A stretch of 64,000 bases of DNA, from the NCBI RefSeq assembly GCF_902806685.2, contig NC_048537.1, positions 14,654,720 to 14,718,719 on the forward strand, written 5' to 3'. The translations under genes and the position numbers were made by a program. The notes beneath the pieces are model-generated. The model had not been told where the DNA came from and made no database searches. It was given only the letters and a program-made list of their open reading frames with translations. Shown here piece by piece: positions 31,146 through 41,109 of the stretch (position 1 is the first letter of the stretch; each line of letters opens with the position of its first letter). The DNA comes from Maniola hyperantus. Taxonomy: Eukaryota; Arthropoda; Insecta; Lepidoptera; Nymphalidae.

Positions 31146-31287
31146 CTAAGGTTGAGAATTATGTACTTTGACTTTTTCAGTTTCAGTTGTTAAAACGAGA
31201 CAGATTTATGCCAGCGATACAACGTTGTCTCGTTTTAACAGTGTCTTAAGTCTGAGTCAAAGTGCGCTTTACGGATCTCAACCTAAG
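31146..31287. mobile_element. Palindromic element M2
   Basis: CTAAGGTTGAGAATTATG and CGGATCTCAACCTAAG are outer arms; GTTAAAACGAGACAGATTTA and GTTGTCTCGTTTTAACAGTG the inner. The left arm has lost part of the GACTTAAGAC block. Confidence 0.75.
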
Positions 31288-31676
31288 ATGGTTTTGTAAC
31301 TTTTGGAAAAAACACAATTGTTTTTAAAGATATGAGCAAAAGCATTGAATCTGACCGAATTTGCAGAGGTACGTCATCTCGAGAGTCCCATATTATCGAC
31401 TACTATGCCAATGATACAGTTTTTTTTGTACTAATATCTATAGGTACTTATAATAAAAAACTGTATTAATAATATGTTTTTGCTTTTTGCGACTGTGATT
31501 CATTTAGTTCCTTATACCTACTATGTAAATTATATGGAAATGACAGCTATAAAACATTATTTACCATAGTCACAACTACTCGCAACTCACAAGTCCTTAT
31601 ACTATATTCATATCTTAGAAATTATAAACAAGATATATAATAATAACTCCACCTAATACAATAAAAATAAAATGAC
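31288..31676. other. No gene seen
   Basis: AT-rich sequence. Confidence 0.45.
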
Positions 31677-31905
31677 CGAAGTCTTACAGCCATATGAATC
31701 TACTTATTTGAAAAGTTTTATTGGTAGATTTAAAAAGTGTGAGACTATTAAATAAACTTAAATCTAAAAACAACATTAAATTAAAACTAAAATAGTTTAA
31801 ATTAAATCTAAAACCCCATCGAGATGTTACCCAAGATGCTGGCAGCATTACCCCTTTGGATGGCCAAACTAATTCTTTGACCAAGGTAGCTACCATTTCT
31901 CGGGT
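31677..31905 (-). mobile_element. Decayed LINE C-terminal piece
   Basis: On the minus strand one frame reads QRISLAIQRGNAASILGNIS followed by a stop, a phrase typical of the last residues of insect non-LTR or related reverse transcriptase proteins. The sequence before it is frame-broken and the downstream part is AT-rich. Assignment rests on that phrase alone. Confidence 0.45.
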
Positions 31906-32214
31906 CCCCGGTTGACTCCATATCTACTTATTGATTTCCTTTTCTGTATGAATATGAATACAAATTTCTTTTATTTCGTGTTCCTACCTACCTATATTGT
32001 GTAAAATGTGATCGTGACCTTTATTATAGTGAAATCATAATATGAGTCAGAATAGTTTTATTCTTTGTAAATATTATTTCCATGTCTCTTCATTTAAATA
32101 AATTTTCTTGGTATTCGAATGGGATTATGTTTTATATCTTATCACAGTATTTTTCATAGTTTTCAACAAATATTATTACATCTAATATGTATTTAACAGT
32201 AGACATATTTACGT
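31906..32214. other. No gene seen
   Basis: AT-rich sequence. Confidence 0.45.
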
Positions 32215-32430
32215 CTAGATGGGTCATACCAAATAAGAGTTTTTTGGTGCAGCAACCAATTTGCAGCTTTTGATTTTAACTTGATGGCCAGTGGCATATT
32301 TAATTGAAGAGATTGCTTTAGCAATACGGCCGCCTTTGCTCTCTCTTGTATAGTTTCTTCTGTAGCTTATATTGTTTCTTCGTATGTATATATTTGTGTA
32401 TGCAATAAAGTATTCTAAGTAAATAAATAG
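32215..32430 (+). mobile_element. Probable LINE 3' UTR and tail
   Basis: GATTGCTTTAGCAATACGGC and CGCCTTTGCTCTC followed by TGTGTATGCAATAAAGTATT and AAGTAAATAAATAG resemble the end of lepidopteran non-LTR elements. No coding part is left. Confidence 0.45.
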
Positions 32431-32769
32431 GTTTTATAGCTTCGTAGAACATGGTTTTGAATTATACTCCTATAAGTAATATTAACGTTGAATAGAGCCA
32501 AATAGTTTTAAAAACTGGCACTGGTGGCTGGTAGAGATCTTATAGAGAAAAAGGTGTCAGTATGTTTTCCTTGTCCTATTTTTCTTGTTTTCTTATTATA
32601 ATTTTTTACAACCTCTTTTCATGCAAAAATATTTTAAAACTATTTATTTTAACTTAACTTTAATAAGAATTCTTAACTTTCCGGGAATATACCCAGAGAA
32701 GGATATCCTTCTCTGGGAATAAAAGCTCTCTGTACCAAATACATACGACTTCGGGGTGGAATAAAATCT
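32431..32769. other. Unassigned with a 26-bp palindrome
   Basis: 32692-32717 is a perfect palindrome centred on GGATATCC (arm CCCAGAGAAGGAT). The rest is AT-rich. Confidence 0.6.
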
Positions 32770-32916
32770 TTTGAAAATTCATGCCTATGTCCTGCCCCGG
32801 GATACAAGCTTACAAGTACCAAATTAAGTCAAAATCAGTTAAATGGATGAGTCGTGAAAAGCTAGCAGACAGACAGACACACTAAAGGATTTTTAATATT
32901 AGCATGGAAGTATGGA
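32770..32916 (-). mobile_element. HLE-2, reverse, truncated
   Basis: CCTGCCCCGGGATACAAGCT, CGTGAAAAGCTAGCAGACAG and the end TATGGA|T. The hairpin end is missing. Confidence 0.65.
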
Positions 32917-33319
32917 TAATATTTTTAATTATTAGATATTTATTTATTCACACATTGCCACTGATATTGTCGCCACGCGTGTTTCCATTCTGTAGCCATT
33001 ATTCAAACAATTATTTGAATAATGGGGGAACAATCAACAGTTTTCTGCATAAAGGACTGTCTATTTGTGATAATAATTAATAGTGAACTGTCATATTAAA
33101 CGGACCTATTTATCAGAGCATTGGCTAGACCTTTCGTTTGCAGCATAACAATGGCCTATTCAGTGTTTGCAAAATAACTAAGCACCCAGAGTTCACAGTG
33201 AAATGTCGACAGTAACCTAATTTCGTATTGTTATACGTTCGACTTTATTCTTGGTATTATTTTGAATTGTTCTTACTAACAATGTTAGTGATTTAGCATT
33301 TATAAGTAAATAAACTAAC
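32917..33319. other. No gene seen
   Basis: Contains a small inverted repeat ATTATTCAAACAATTATTTGAATAAT-like (32997-33023). Otherwise unassigned. Confidence 0.45.
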
Positions 33320-33478
33320 TGAAGCCAATTACTTCGTCGGAGTAGATTTAGGTTTTTTTTAATCTGTATTCACTCTTTGATTGTCACTATCGGGTCTTTT
33401 ATTTTACTGTATCCATGTAGAAAATCACTTCGATCTGTTGGTTGCTCCGTTAAGGGCAATCCAACAAAGAAGATATAC
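33320..33478 (-). mobile_element. HLE-3, decayed
   Basis: TTACTTCGTCGGAGTAGATT, CACTCTTTGATTGTCACTAT and GTTGCTCCGTTAAGGGCAAT recall HLE-3 in reverse. Ends are not preserved. Confidence 0.5.
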
Positions 33479-34267
33479 TTTTTTTATATATTATTACTGG
33501 GTATAATATACTTACATATAAATAGATTGTTCTTTTGAATTCAAATCTTTATCTGCCTTTAAAGAAGCCGTGAAAATTGACATTATAATTATTAGGATTG
33601 AGTAGGTACATAAAACTAGCTTTGATTTTTCAAAGTTCAATGCTTCAACAGGATAATGTTTTCAACAAAAACAATCTTGTAGAAAATGCATTAATCCAAA
33701 GAAGTAACACCTATGTCGGGCTTGAAAAAGGGTCAATAAAATTAATCGTTTCTCACAAGACCTTAAAGATATGAATTTGACCTGAAAAGAAAACAATGGC
33801 CCTCGACTGCCAAACAAAAGACGAGCAGAAGCCAAAAATGGTCAATGTGGGAGCCTCTCACTTGTTACAAAATAAAGTTTCAAAAATAAAAATAAAAAGA
33901 CAGCTAAGTGCGAGTGGGCATCACCCTCTTAAAGAGTTCCGTACCATAACATCTTCACTTGAATTTTATCTCCCAAAACGTGTAGGTTATTACATATTTC
34001 AAGACAGAAAATGTATTTTATAGAGTTTAATAATAGTTAGTAATTGGGATATTTAGAATCAAAATACGCTTTGTAATTAAAGGCCTTGATTGCGTTAAAC
34101 TAGAAAGTTAGAAACTTAAATTCAATTATGCGGTAGAATTAAGTATGATATTGATTTCAACTTAATAATGCCTTAAGCCGTTTCTGAGAAATAGGGCCTT
34201 GACACACGGACTGGAAAGTAGTCATAATAAAAGGTCTTTCCGAGATGAGGTACGGAACAAAAAATAA
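33479..34267. other. No gene seen; one GTTCC scrap
   Basis: 33897-33960 has AGCTAAGTGCGAGTGGGC and AAAGAGTTCCGTACCATAAC (GTTCC reverse end). The 75-codon frame 33796-34023 crosses it and is not called. Confidence 0.5.
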
Positions 34268-34686
34268 AAACCGGCCAAATGCATGCCAAATGCGAGTCAG
34301 AGTCGCGCATCAAGGGTTCCGTACTCGGGTACTATTTCGTCATTTTGCACGATAAATCAAAAACTATGCTTAAAAATAAATAAAAATCTGATTTAGAATA
34401 TCCAGGTAATCCAGGTATCCCTTTCATATAATATCCCACTTGGTATAGTTATCTTACTTTGAAAATTGAAAATACTAATAATTTATTTGTTTACTAACAC
34501 ATTTTAATTTTTTTGTGTGATGTTACCACAAATCCGCGGTTTTCGGATTTATTCCTTTACTTGTGCTATAAGACCTAACCTACCTGCCAAATTTCATGAA
34601 TCTAGGTCAACGTAAGCACCGTATAGGTTTTCTTGACAGACACGACAGACAGACAACGAAGTGATCCTATAAGGTTTCCTTAAATG
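34268..34686 (-). mobile_element. GTTCC-1 element
   Basis: Left AACCGGCCAAATGCATGCCA (with an inserted duplicate of CCAAATGC), right GACAGACAACGAAGTGATCC and TATAAGGTTTCC. It lies tail-out relative to the next GTTCC element, 90 bp away. Confidence 0.8.
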
Positions 34687-34747
34687 GTAAATTAAAACTA
34701 CCTGACTATTCATAAGCACTTTTAAAAAGTTTACATGAATAAAAAAA

Positions 34748-34778
34748 CATTCTATTCTATTCTATTCTATTCTATTCT
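34748..34778. repeat. (TTCTA)n microsatellite
   Basis: About six units directly at the start of the following GTTCC element. Confidence 0.9.
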
Positions 34779-35310
34779 TTTTAGGGTTCCGTAGCCAAAT
34801 GGCAAAAAACGGAACCCTTATAGATTCATGTCTGTCTGTCCATCTGTATGTCATAGCCACTTTTTTCCGAAACTATAAGAGCTATACTGTTGAAACCTGG
34901 TAAGTAGATGTATTCTGTAAACCGCATTAAGATTTTCATACAAAAATAGAAAAAGAAGAATAAATTTTGGGGGTCCCTTAGAACTTAGAACTGAAACTCA
35001 AAATATTTTTTTTCATTAAACCTATACGTGTGGGGTATCTATGGATAGGTCTTCAAAAATGATATTGAGGTTTCTAATGTCATTATAAATCTAATAAATT
35101 GTAACTTCTAAAATAAGAGAATGATAAAACTAAATGATGTACATTACCATGAAAACTTCCACCGAAAATTGATTTGAACGAGATCTAGTAAGTAGATTTT
35201 GATTTATCGTGCAAAATGTCGATAAAATACGATTGTAGTACGGAACCCTCAGTGCGCGAGTCTGATTCGCACTTGGCCGGTTTTTCCTTTTGAGGCACGG
35301 AACCCTAAAA
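34777..35310 (+). mobile_element. GTTCC-3/GTTCC-1 chimeric element
   Basis: The first 400 bp belong to a different subfamily: GGTTCCGTAGCCAAATGGCA, AGCCACTTTTTTCCGAAACT, GGGTATCTATGGATAGGTCT, ATTACCATGAAAACTTCCAC. From about 35200 it changes to the GTTCC-1 end: TCGTGCAAAATGTCGATAAA, GTACGGAACCC, CTTGGCCGG. A 26-base inverted scrap of a GTTCC start (CCTTTTGAGGCACGGAACCC) abuts the right end. Confidence 0.75.
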
Positions 35311-35553
35311 AGATGCAATGAAGGCAATTCTCACAGATGCACAGGTATTTATATAAGTTCGCGGTTCAGATGATATTTGCGAAGTTATCCAATCGCTGTT
35401 CTAGACAATGAGAATGTGGAAGGGAAAGTGAAATGCGTTACGTTATCAACGGAACGAGTTTGCGTCGTACAATTTATTATGTTATTAAATAACCGGTTGG
35501 GAGACTTTTGATGTTCCATATTTTAATTGCAATTTTAGGATACATATTTCACA

Positions 35554-35970
35554 TTTTTTAGGGTTCCGTACGTCAAAAGGAAAAACGGAACCCTTATAGG
35601 ATCACTTTGTTGTGTCTGTCAAGAAACCTACAGGGTACTTCCCGTTGACCTAGAACCATGAAATTTGGCAGGTGGGTAGGGCTTATATCAGACATTAGGG
35701 GAATCTGAAAACCATGAATTTGTGGTCACATCACAAGAAAAAAATTAAAATGTGTTTCGAACAAATATTGCTATTTTCGACATTCAAAGTAAGATTGCTA
35801 TGTCAAGTGGGGTATCATATGAAAGGGCTTTACTTGTACATTCTAAAACAGATTTTTATTTATATTTATACATAATAGTTTTTGATTTGTCGTACAAAAT
35901 GTCGATAAAATACAATTGTAGTACGGAACCCTCATTGCGCGAGCCTGACTCGCACTTGGCCGGTTTTTTT
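35554..35970 (+). mobile_element. GTTCC-1 element
   Basis: Full-length in layout, TTTTTAGGGTTCCGTACGTC to CTTGGCCGGTTTTTTT, with a short CTGT run. The 81-codon frame 35752-35997 is inside it. Confidence 0.85.
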
Positions 35971-36759
35971 TACATTCTCAACAATATAATTGGGTAACTT
36001 GTCCAGATGCGTATTGTTATCGGTTTCTTTTTCAAGGACATTCTTTACTTTGCCGCTTAGTTTAATAGTTTTGACTACCTTAATGGTGTCTCCTTTATTC
36101 AAATTATCGTAAACTGTTTTCGATTTTTGGTTTTAAATTTATTTATTTTTACGTTTAGTACCTACTAGGACTGAGAAAAGTCGTCGATCCAGTAGTTGTT
36201 GTATGATATTTTCTACAACTTTTTAAAATTTGATTTCTAAATAAGTCATATGTTTGTGTGGTCGATTTATTTAATTCGAGTAGGTAGGTAGGTACTAATA
36301 TGTATTAAGCAAATAAATTTGGTTGTCCTAAAATAACAAACTCTTCATAGCTTAAACTAATGAGTTTAATAGCTTACTGTTTCAAAAAATATGACAAAAT
36401 AAAAAATAAACAAAAACGAACATTCAAACTTAAATTATCTACTCCGCTAAGTCTTGGATTACATTCAAACAACATTTTGTGTAATATCAAATCATTATTT
36501 TAATAAAGAATAAACCGAAAGCATGTCCAACGACCTACTTTACATAATTATCTCAAATTTCATTTACTTATTGTGCAATGCTCAGCGACTGTGCTTGCTT
36601 GGAACGTGTCACAACGGTGGCATCATTATCAACTTTCATTGCTTTTATTGCTTCATGCCCAGTTTTTTGTACATATTCGGCATTTGCTCATGATCCATCA
36701 TCGCCCATCTTCCATATTATTTGCTCATCACACATTATTTTTCGTATTTTTTTTTGGTG
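35971..36759. other. No gene seen
   Basis: AT-rich; contains the left fringe of the following minisatellite. Frames at 36573-36925 are produced by the repeat. Confidence 0.5.
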
Positions 36760-36763
36760 TTTG

Positions 36764-36995
36764 CCCATCACCCATATTCCGTATTTACTCATAAGTCTTC
36801 ACCCATATTCCGTAATTGCTCAGCACCCATATTCCGTATTTACTAATAAGTCTTCACCCATATTCCGTAATTGCTCATCACCCATATTCCATATTTACTC
36901 ATCAGTCATCACCCATATTCCGTAATTGCTCATCACCCATATTCCATGTTATTTGCTCATCACCCACATTCACGTAGTGGAAGTGGGTGATGAGC
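36764..36995. repeat. Minisatellite with 55-bp higher-order unit
   Basis: CACCCATATTCCGTAATTGC and CACCCATATTCCGTATTTAC alternate with spacings of 25 and 30 bases, so the true period is 55. About three and a half long units are visible. The array is capped by an inverted pair, GCTCATCACCCAC (36955-36967) and GTGGGTGATGAGC (36983-36995). Confidence 0.85.
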
Positions 36996-37069
36996 ATTTA
37001 TCATGAATCCGATTGACATCAACATCGATAGAACTGCTAAGGTGTTTTGTACATCGACTTGTATAATAC

Positions 37070-37230
37070 CTACTGGTGATTTATTCCCTATCCTGTGGAA
37101 ATTTTAAAAAATCTGACCCTATTCATGTGCAAAATTTCAACTTTCAAGGTGAAAGGGTTTAGGTTGTGTGTTCATGAATCAGTCAGTGACAGTGAGTGAG
37201 TTTAGACTTTTCTTTTATATGTATTGATCT
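37070..37230 (+). repeat. Dispersed repeat U, related copy
   Basis: CATGAATCAGTCAGTGACAG then GAGTGAGTTTAGACTTTTCT and TTTATATG recall the ends of the U repeats near 11107. Decayed. Confidence 0.4.
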
Positions 37231-38429
37231 ATCGTTAGTAATTTCGATGTCAAATTGTTTTACGTTTATTGTTCATCCGTCATAACGTAGGTTTCGGTAT
37301 AAAGATGCGAGTATCAGGATTGAATCTGATGAGGGATTTAGAGCAAATTGACTTATATTTTAACATTGTATTTCCAAGATAAGGTACAGAACCCAAAAAA
37401 ATAACCTGCAAATAAGGCTATTCTCACAGATACAAAGGTATATAATATGTAAGTTCGCAGTTTAGGTGATATTTGAGATCAAAGCGAGGCAGAATATACT
37501 AGGTTAATGTGCTCTGGTTTATTGCGCAGGATGCTTTGGCTAATTAGCTAAAGTTTGAATGCTATCCCAAACGTTAGATACGCTATTGGTCTAGTCATCG
37601 TATGTTAAAGCAATATCTGTTTCACTCATTAACTCTTTCAACTGATCCAATGTTTGTTTTTTAACTTGCCGTGTTGACTCATTTCTCATGGTGAAGTATT
37701 ATATCATCAACTTTTGTAGGTACGTCAATCAGAGCCAGCTTTGTGTTTACACTGGTGTAAAACAAAATATTGCTAGCTATTGTGAATTAGACATGACTTT
37801 GACCTAAATTTATACGCATTGATCGATATCTGTAGCATAAGATAACACCTTAATTCTTAAAAACTGCCTCAGCCTAATTATTGAAGTCTTTATGTGTTTT
37901 TTAACAGTTACCCAATTTATTTTGTTTTTCTGTGACGCAGTTCGTGCGCTATCTAAATAGGTAGCAAACTGTTAAGGCTGTAATCAGAATAAATACATTC
38001 GTACGAGTAATACCGCTCAAGAAAATAACGATTTGCGCGTTGCGACGGAGAACGGAAATATTTTAGTTCTTTCAATTTACTGCGTCACGATTGTCTCTGC
38101 AATTGGATGCACTTCATGCAGTTTTAAAATAAACCATAGAATGGAATCATCGTTTAATCAGTTAGAGCTAGCAGGCAGCAAGTAGGTAACCACGGCGTAG
38201 GCGACGGCGGTACACATTGCAACGTGCCGATTCGAACCCAAGGTCTTTCCTAGTGGAAGAGAACGGAGTTTCCTGCGACCGCCTATCTCCGCACACACCG
38301 ACACTCACACGCACACGCGCCCACATGTCGCTATTCTTTGTGCTCATTCTTTCCTAGCTACCGTTGCGAACCCATCTTCTTTTTGTGCCGTCCGCTGGCG
38401 TTTGAAGTCGGAGGCTCCGAGTGTTTCGT
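37231..38429. other. Upstream region of the 38.4 kb promoter
   Basis: No repeats are recognised in most of this 1.2 kb, unlike the rest of the window. From about 38170 it becomes GC-richer with CACACACCGACACTCACACG and related CA-rich sequence. It is a candidate for the proximal regulatory region; I see no individual site that I would name. Confidence 0.4.
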
Positions 38430-38465
38430 TATATAGGCGTCGGCGATGCGCGCGGCGCGCAGTTA
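38430..38465 (+). promoter_or_regulatory. Core promoter: TATA box plus initiator
   Basis: TATATAGG begins at 38430. The A of GCAGTTAC is at 38461, 31 bases downstream, the normal distance for a TATA box and insect initiator (TCAGTT type). The sequence around it is CpG-rich. No downstream promoter element is evident. The position fits the exon and donor that follow. Confidence 0.65.
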
Positions 38466-38691
38466 CAGTACTGTGTCACTGGAGTCCGCGCGAGAGGTGG
38501 TCTGCAAGGACTGTACCGCGCCGCCAACCTTTTTTTCTGTGCGTGCGATGTTTTCACTTTCGTCATTTTGACCGGGCCAGTTCGAATTGACGTCGCTCGC
38601 GCACGGACGTGCCTAGGACCGGACGTTGTGATTATCCTGTGATCGCTGGTGCTTCGGATTGTTTTTGTTTATAAATAATTTTGTGAGAGAA

Positions 38692-38712
38692 ATGGCTGTG
38701 ATGCAGTGCTAA
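38692..38712 (+). CDS. Six-codon upstream ORF (MAVMQC)
   Basis: ATGGCTGTGATGCAGTGCTAA lies in the 5' UTR in good initiation context (GAGAAATGG). Its stop codon ends one base before the next ATG. If used, it would make translation of the main frame depend on reinitiation or leaky scanning, a possible translational control. This is inferred from sequence only. Confidence 0.4.
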   Translation: MAVMQC

Positions 38713-38713
38713 T

Positions 38714-38784
38714 ATGTTCGATAGTAACATCCTTTTGAATTTCTACAATGAGATTGCGAATAGAAGTGCACTACAGTTGGCAAG
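38714..38784 (+). CDS. First coding exon, protein unidentified (partial)
   Basis: The frame from ATG 38714 runs 23 full codons and two further bases to the donor at 38785. The peptide starts MFDSNILL, continues NFYNEIANRS and ends ALQLA plus R or S depending on the next exon; the intron would be phase 2. Reading past the donor meets a stop at once (AGG TGA), as expected for an intron. The stretch is too short and polar to contain a signal peptide or membrane segment, and I recognise no family. An alternative is that the real start codon is in another exon and all of this is 5' UTR. The rest of the protein is to the right and not identified in this window. Confidence 0.5.
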
Positions 38785-39541
38785 GTGAGGTACTGTTTGT
38801 TTACTTTTAATTCGTGTTGCGTTAGTTTATAACGTGTGAATTCGCCGGGATGAGTGAGTCGGGCTCAACCTTGTGTCTAATGAACGCTCCGCTCCTCATC
38901 CGCCACTCGCCTTCGCCTCTGAGCCTCGCACGGAGAGGTTAATAGGTTCACATTAGATGGTGGTTTGCGAAATCGCCTGAGCCCCGCCGCGCGCTGTATT
39001 GGAGTGCGCTCGCGACTTTTCCACGCTCAGTTTCGCGCGCATTTCATGCGCAAAATAGGGACTTTCCAATTTCCTAATGTTGCTATACTAACCATGTTAT
39101 AGTAGCGAAAAGCGATGACCTTAATTTATTAATATTATTTATTTAGTAATTATTAAGAATAAATGATTCTTAATATAACTTTATAAACTTATAAATGTAA
39201 CACTTATAAAAATACTATTTAATATTTTATAACTGTCGCAGAATAGGTAGTAGGTACCTATATTTTAGTACATTGTTATTTATTATTTTGATACCTAATA
39301 TAATTAATTACTATTCGTTTAGCGTGATGTAAGTAAGCGTAATGACTTAATGAGTCGTTAAATAAATGATTTGAGTAAAACATAATAAAATAAGGCCTTC
39401 AGTTTTATCAATCTTAATGCTTTTGAATATAATTTAAATACAATAATATTATAAATTAAATATATTTTAACATATAAATAACTCAACTAAGTACCTATAC
39501 CTACTTAATGCCTCACTTAATGTATAATAGTAGGTAGGTAC
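38785..39541 (+). other. Start of presumed first intron
   Basis: GTGAGG begins the intron. 38830-39070 stays CpG-rich (CGAGCCCCGCCGCGCGCTG-like), as intronic flanks of insect promoters often do. GGGACTTTCC, a perfect match to the Rel/NF-kappaB consensus, is at 39058-39067. After 39100 the sequence is AT-rich. Confidence 0.4.
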
Positions 39542-40494
39542 TAGGGTTCAGAACCGGGAAATCCCGGTCTCGAAAGTACCGAGAATTCCCGGTACTTTTG
39601 TCAGTAAAAATGAACCGGGAAATCAATTTGATTTCCCGGTTCTTTCGGTACTTTCGGGAATTTTATCTTAATTAGGTACATGATTCACGCTACTATTACA
39701 TACATAATCTAACTTTACTTTTTTATACTTTCTACTGTTCTAAAGTTCAAAACTAAGTTCAGCGCTAAAATAAATAGCGCGCGGTAACTTAACAAGCCTA
39801 TACCTTAAAGGCTTTATGTCGTCATGATTCTACATTATTGACAGCAGATGTTGCAATTAATAAATTTGCACTAAGAAAATTAGCAAATATTGAAAATAAC
39901 TATGTGGCCGAAAAAATATTCATAATGTTAAAAAAACGATTCACAGAAAGGCGTCTCAATTTTGCTGCTGCGACGCTGAATTACTTGCAAAATCCAGAAA
40001 ATTATTTCCTTCAACAAAATGATGAAGATTTAATAGTATTTCCTCACCCAAGCAGTGGTGAAATGTGCAACGGAATAGTATCATTGCTAAGCCGCACTAA
40101 AACCTCAACAACCACAGCATATCCAGCTCAAGCCTTACCAGTACCAAGCTCACAAGGTGAACCGACGAGAGACCGTGATCGTGACTCTGAAGTACTTGAA
40201 GTACAAAACATTGCTTTGACGAAAGAAGATGAGTTAAATGCTGAATAGAAAATAGAAACAAAATATGAAAAGACTTGATTGATTCTAGTCTTAAGTATTT
40301 TATTTTTAAACTCACACAATATAAGTTCCAATTAAAAATACTTTTAATATGAGTTCTAAAGCGTAAAACTGGTTTTATTTAAAAAAAACTATGAAGAAAC
40401 CGAAATTCCCGAAAGAACCGGGAAATCCCGGTTCCTTTGAGTAAAAGTACCGAAATTCCCGGTTCTCAAAAAAGGACCGGTTCCGTAAACCCTA
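39542..40494. mobile_element. hAT-like DNA transposon, non-autonomous
   Basis: 953 bp. It starts TAGGGTTCAGAACCGGGAAA and ends GGACCGGTTCCGTAAACCCTA; the termini are imperfect inverted repeats. The 8 bases before (39534-39541) and after (40495-40502) are both GTAGGTAC, an exact duplication that fits hAT. The subterminal 100 bp at both ends hold repeated CCCGGT/ACCGGGAA motifs, probable transposase-binding sites. It sits about 760 bp inside the presumed first intron. It keeps part of a transposase frame but not the catalytic core. Confidence 0.85.
39793..40248 (+). pseudogene. Remnant of hAT-type transposase frame
   Basis: An open frame without stops to 40248 (TAG); no in-frame ATG at its left edge, so it is a fragment. 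It contains FALRKLANIENNYVAEKI, then ERRLNFAAATLNYLQNP, which resembles the region before the C-terminal dimerisation domain of hAT transposases, then a charged tail (GEPTRDRDRDSEVLEVQN). The DDE core, zinc finger and dimerisation motif are not seen. Family assignment rests mainly on the element ends and the 8-bp duplication. Confidence 0.5.
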
Positions 40495-40502
40495 GTAGGT
40501 AC

Positions 40503-41109
40503 CGATTTATGATATGTATTTCATAATCGAGTATGTAGGTAAATCTGCCTTAACGTGTAGGTAAATGTTTTGTATCGCAACATTAGGTACCTTCCTAGGT
40601 AACTTTCTTCAATTAACGAAAACTAGGTTACCTTCAGAATTCAGCACCACAAGAAAATTGAAACCACCACTGAAATCTCTGAATACCTAGGTATTTAGAG
40701 ATTTTTAATTAGTGTAAAAGAAAACCGAAAGCCATGTGTTTATGCGTTTTTATATAACCTAGTAGGTATTAACTTATAACTTCTAAACTTCTTAGTAGGT
40801 AGGTATCTGTCAATAGTTGTCTAGGTTCCTATTACAATATTATTATTATATTAGGTATATAGTACAATATTAAACTATTAAACTTTAGATATCTACTTAG
40901 TACATCTATATTCTAAAGCTTCCTTGATCCATTCTAGAAGACCAAAAAGTAGGTAGGTATAAAATAATTATTGAAAAATCAAAATGGTGGATTTTATGCG
41001 CTGTGCGGGCTGAAAGAGATGCAAACCGCAGTCGGGGTTTTTGAAAACATTTTGATGTCTCCCTTTCTTCACTTATTCTATTCAAATCGCGTACAGAGTG
41101 AGTAAGTAA
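40503..41109. other. No gene seen
   Basis: AT-rich, with several GTAGGTA motifs. The 87-codon minus-strand frame 40906-41169 covers SINE-3 and is not called. Confidence 0.5.

Larger units (their letters stand above)
38461..38784 (+). other. Probable first exon of an unidentified gene
   Basis: 324 bases from the inferred start (A38461) to the donor CAAG|GTGAGG. It is GC-rich at its 5' part and includes CAGTACTGTGTCACTGGAGT and a T-rich section near 38530. The 5' UTR is about 253 bases. The ORFs of 62 and 73 codons that begin at 38402 and 38421 start upstream of the inferred transcription start or end before the donor and are not used. Confidence 0.6.

Noticed and set aside
36764..36995. CRISPR-like array
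   Set aside because: Repeats are contiguous with no unique spacers, and the genome is eukaryotic; it is a minisatellite.
38402..38642. 62- and 73-codon frames over the 38.4 kb promoter
   Set aside because: They start upstream of the inferred transcription start and stop well before the donor.
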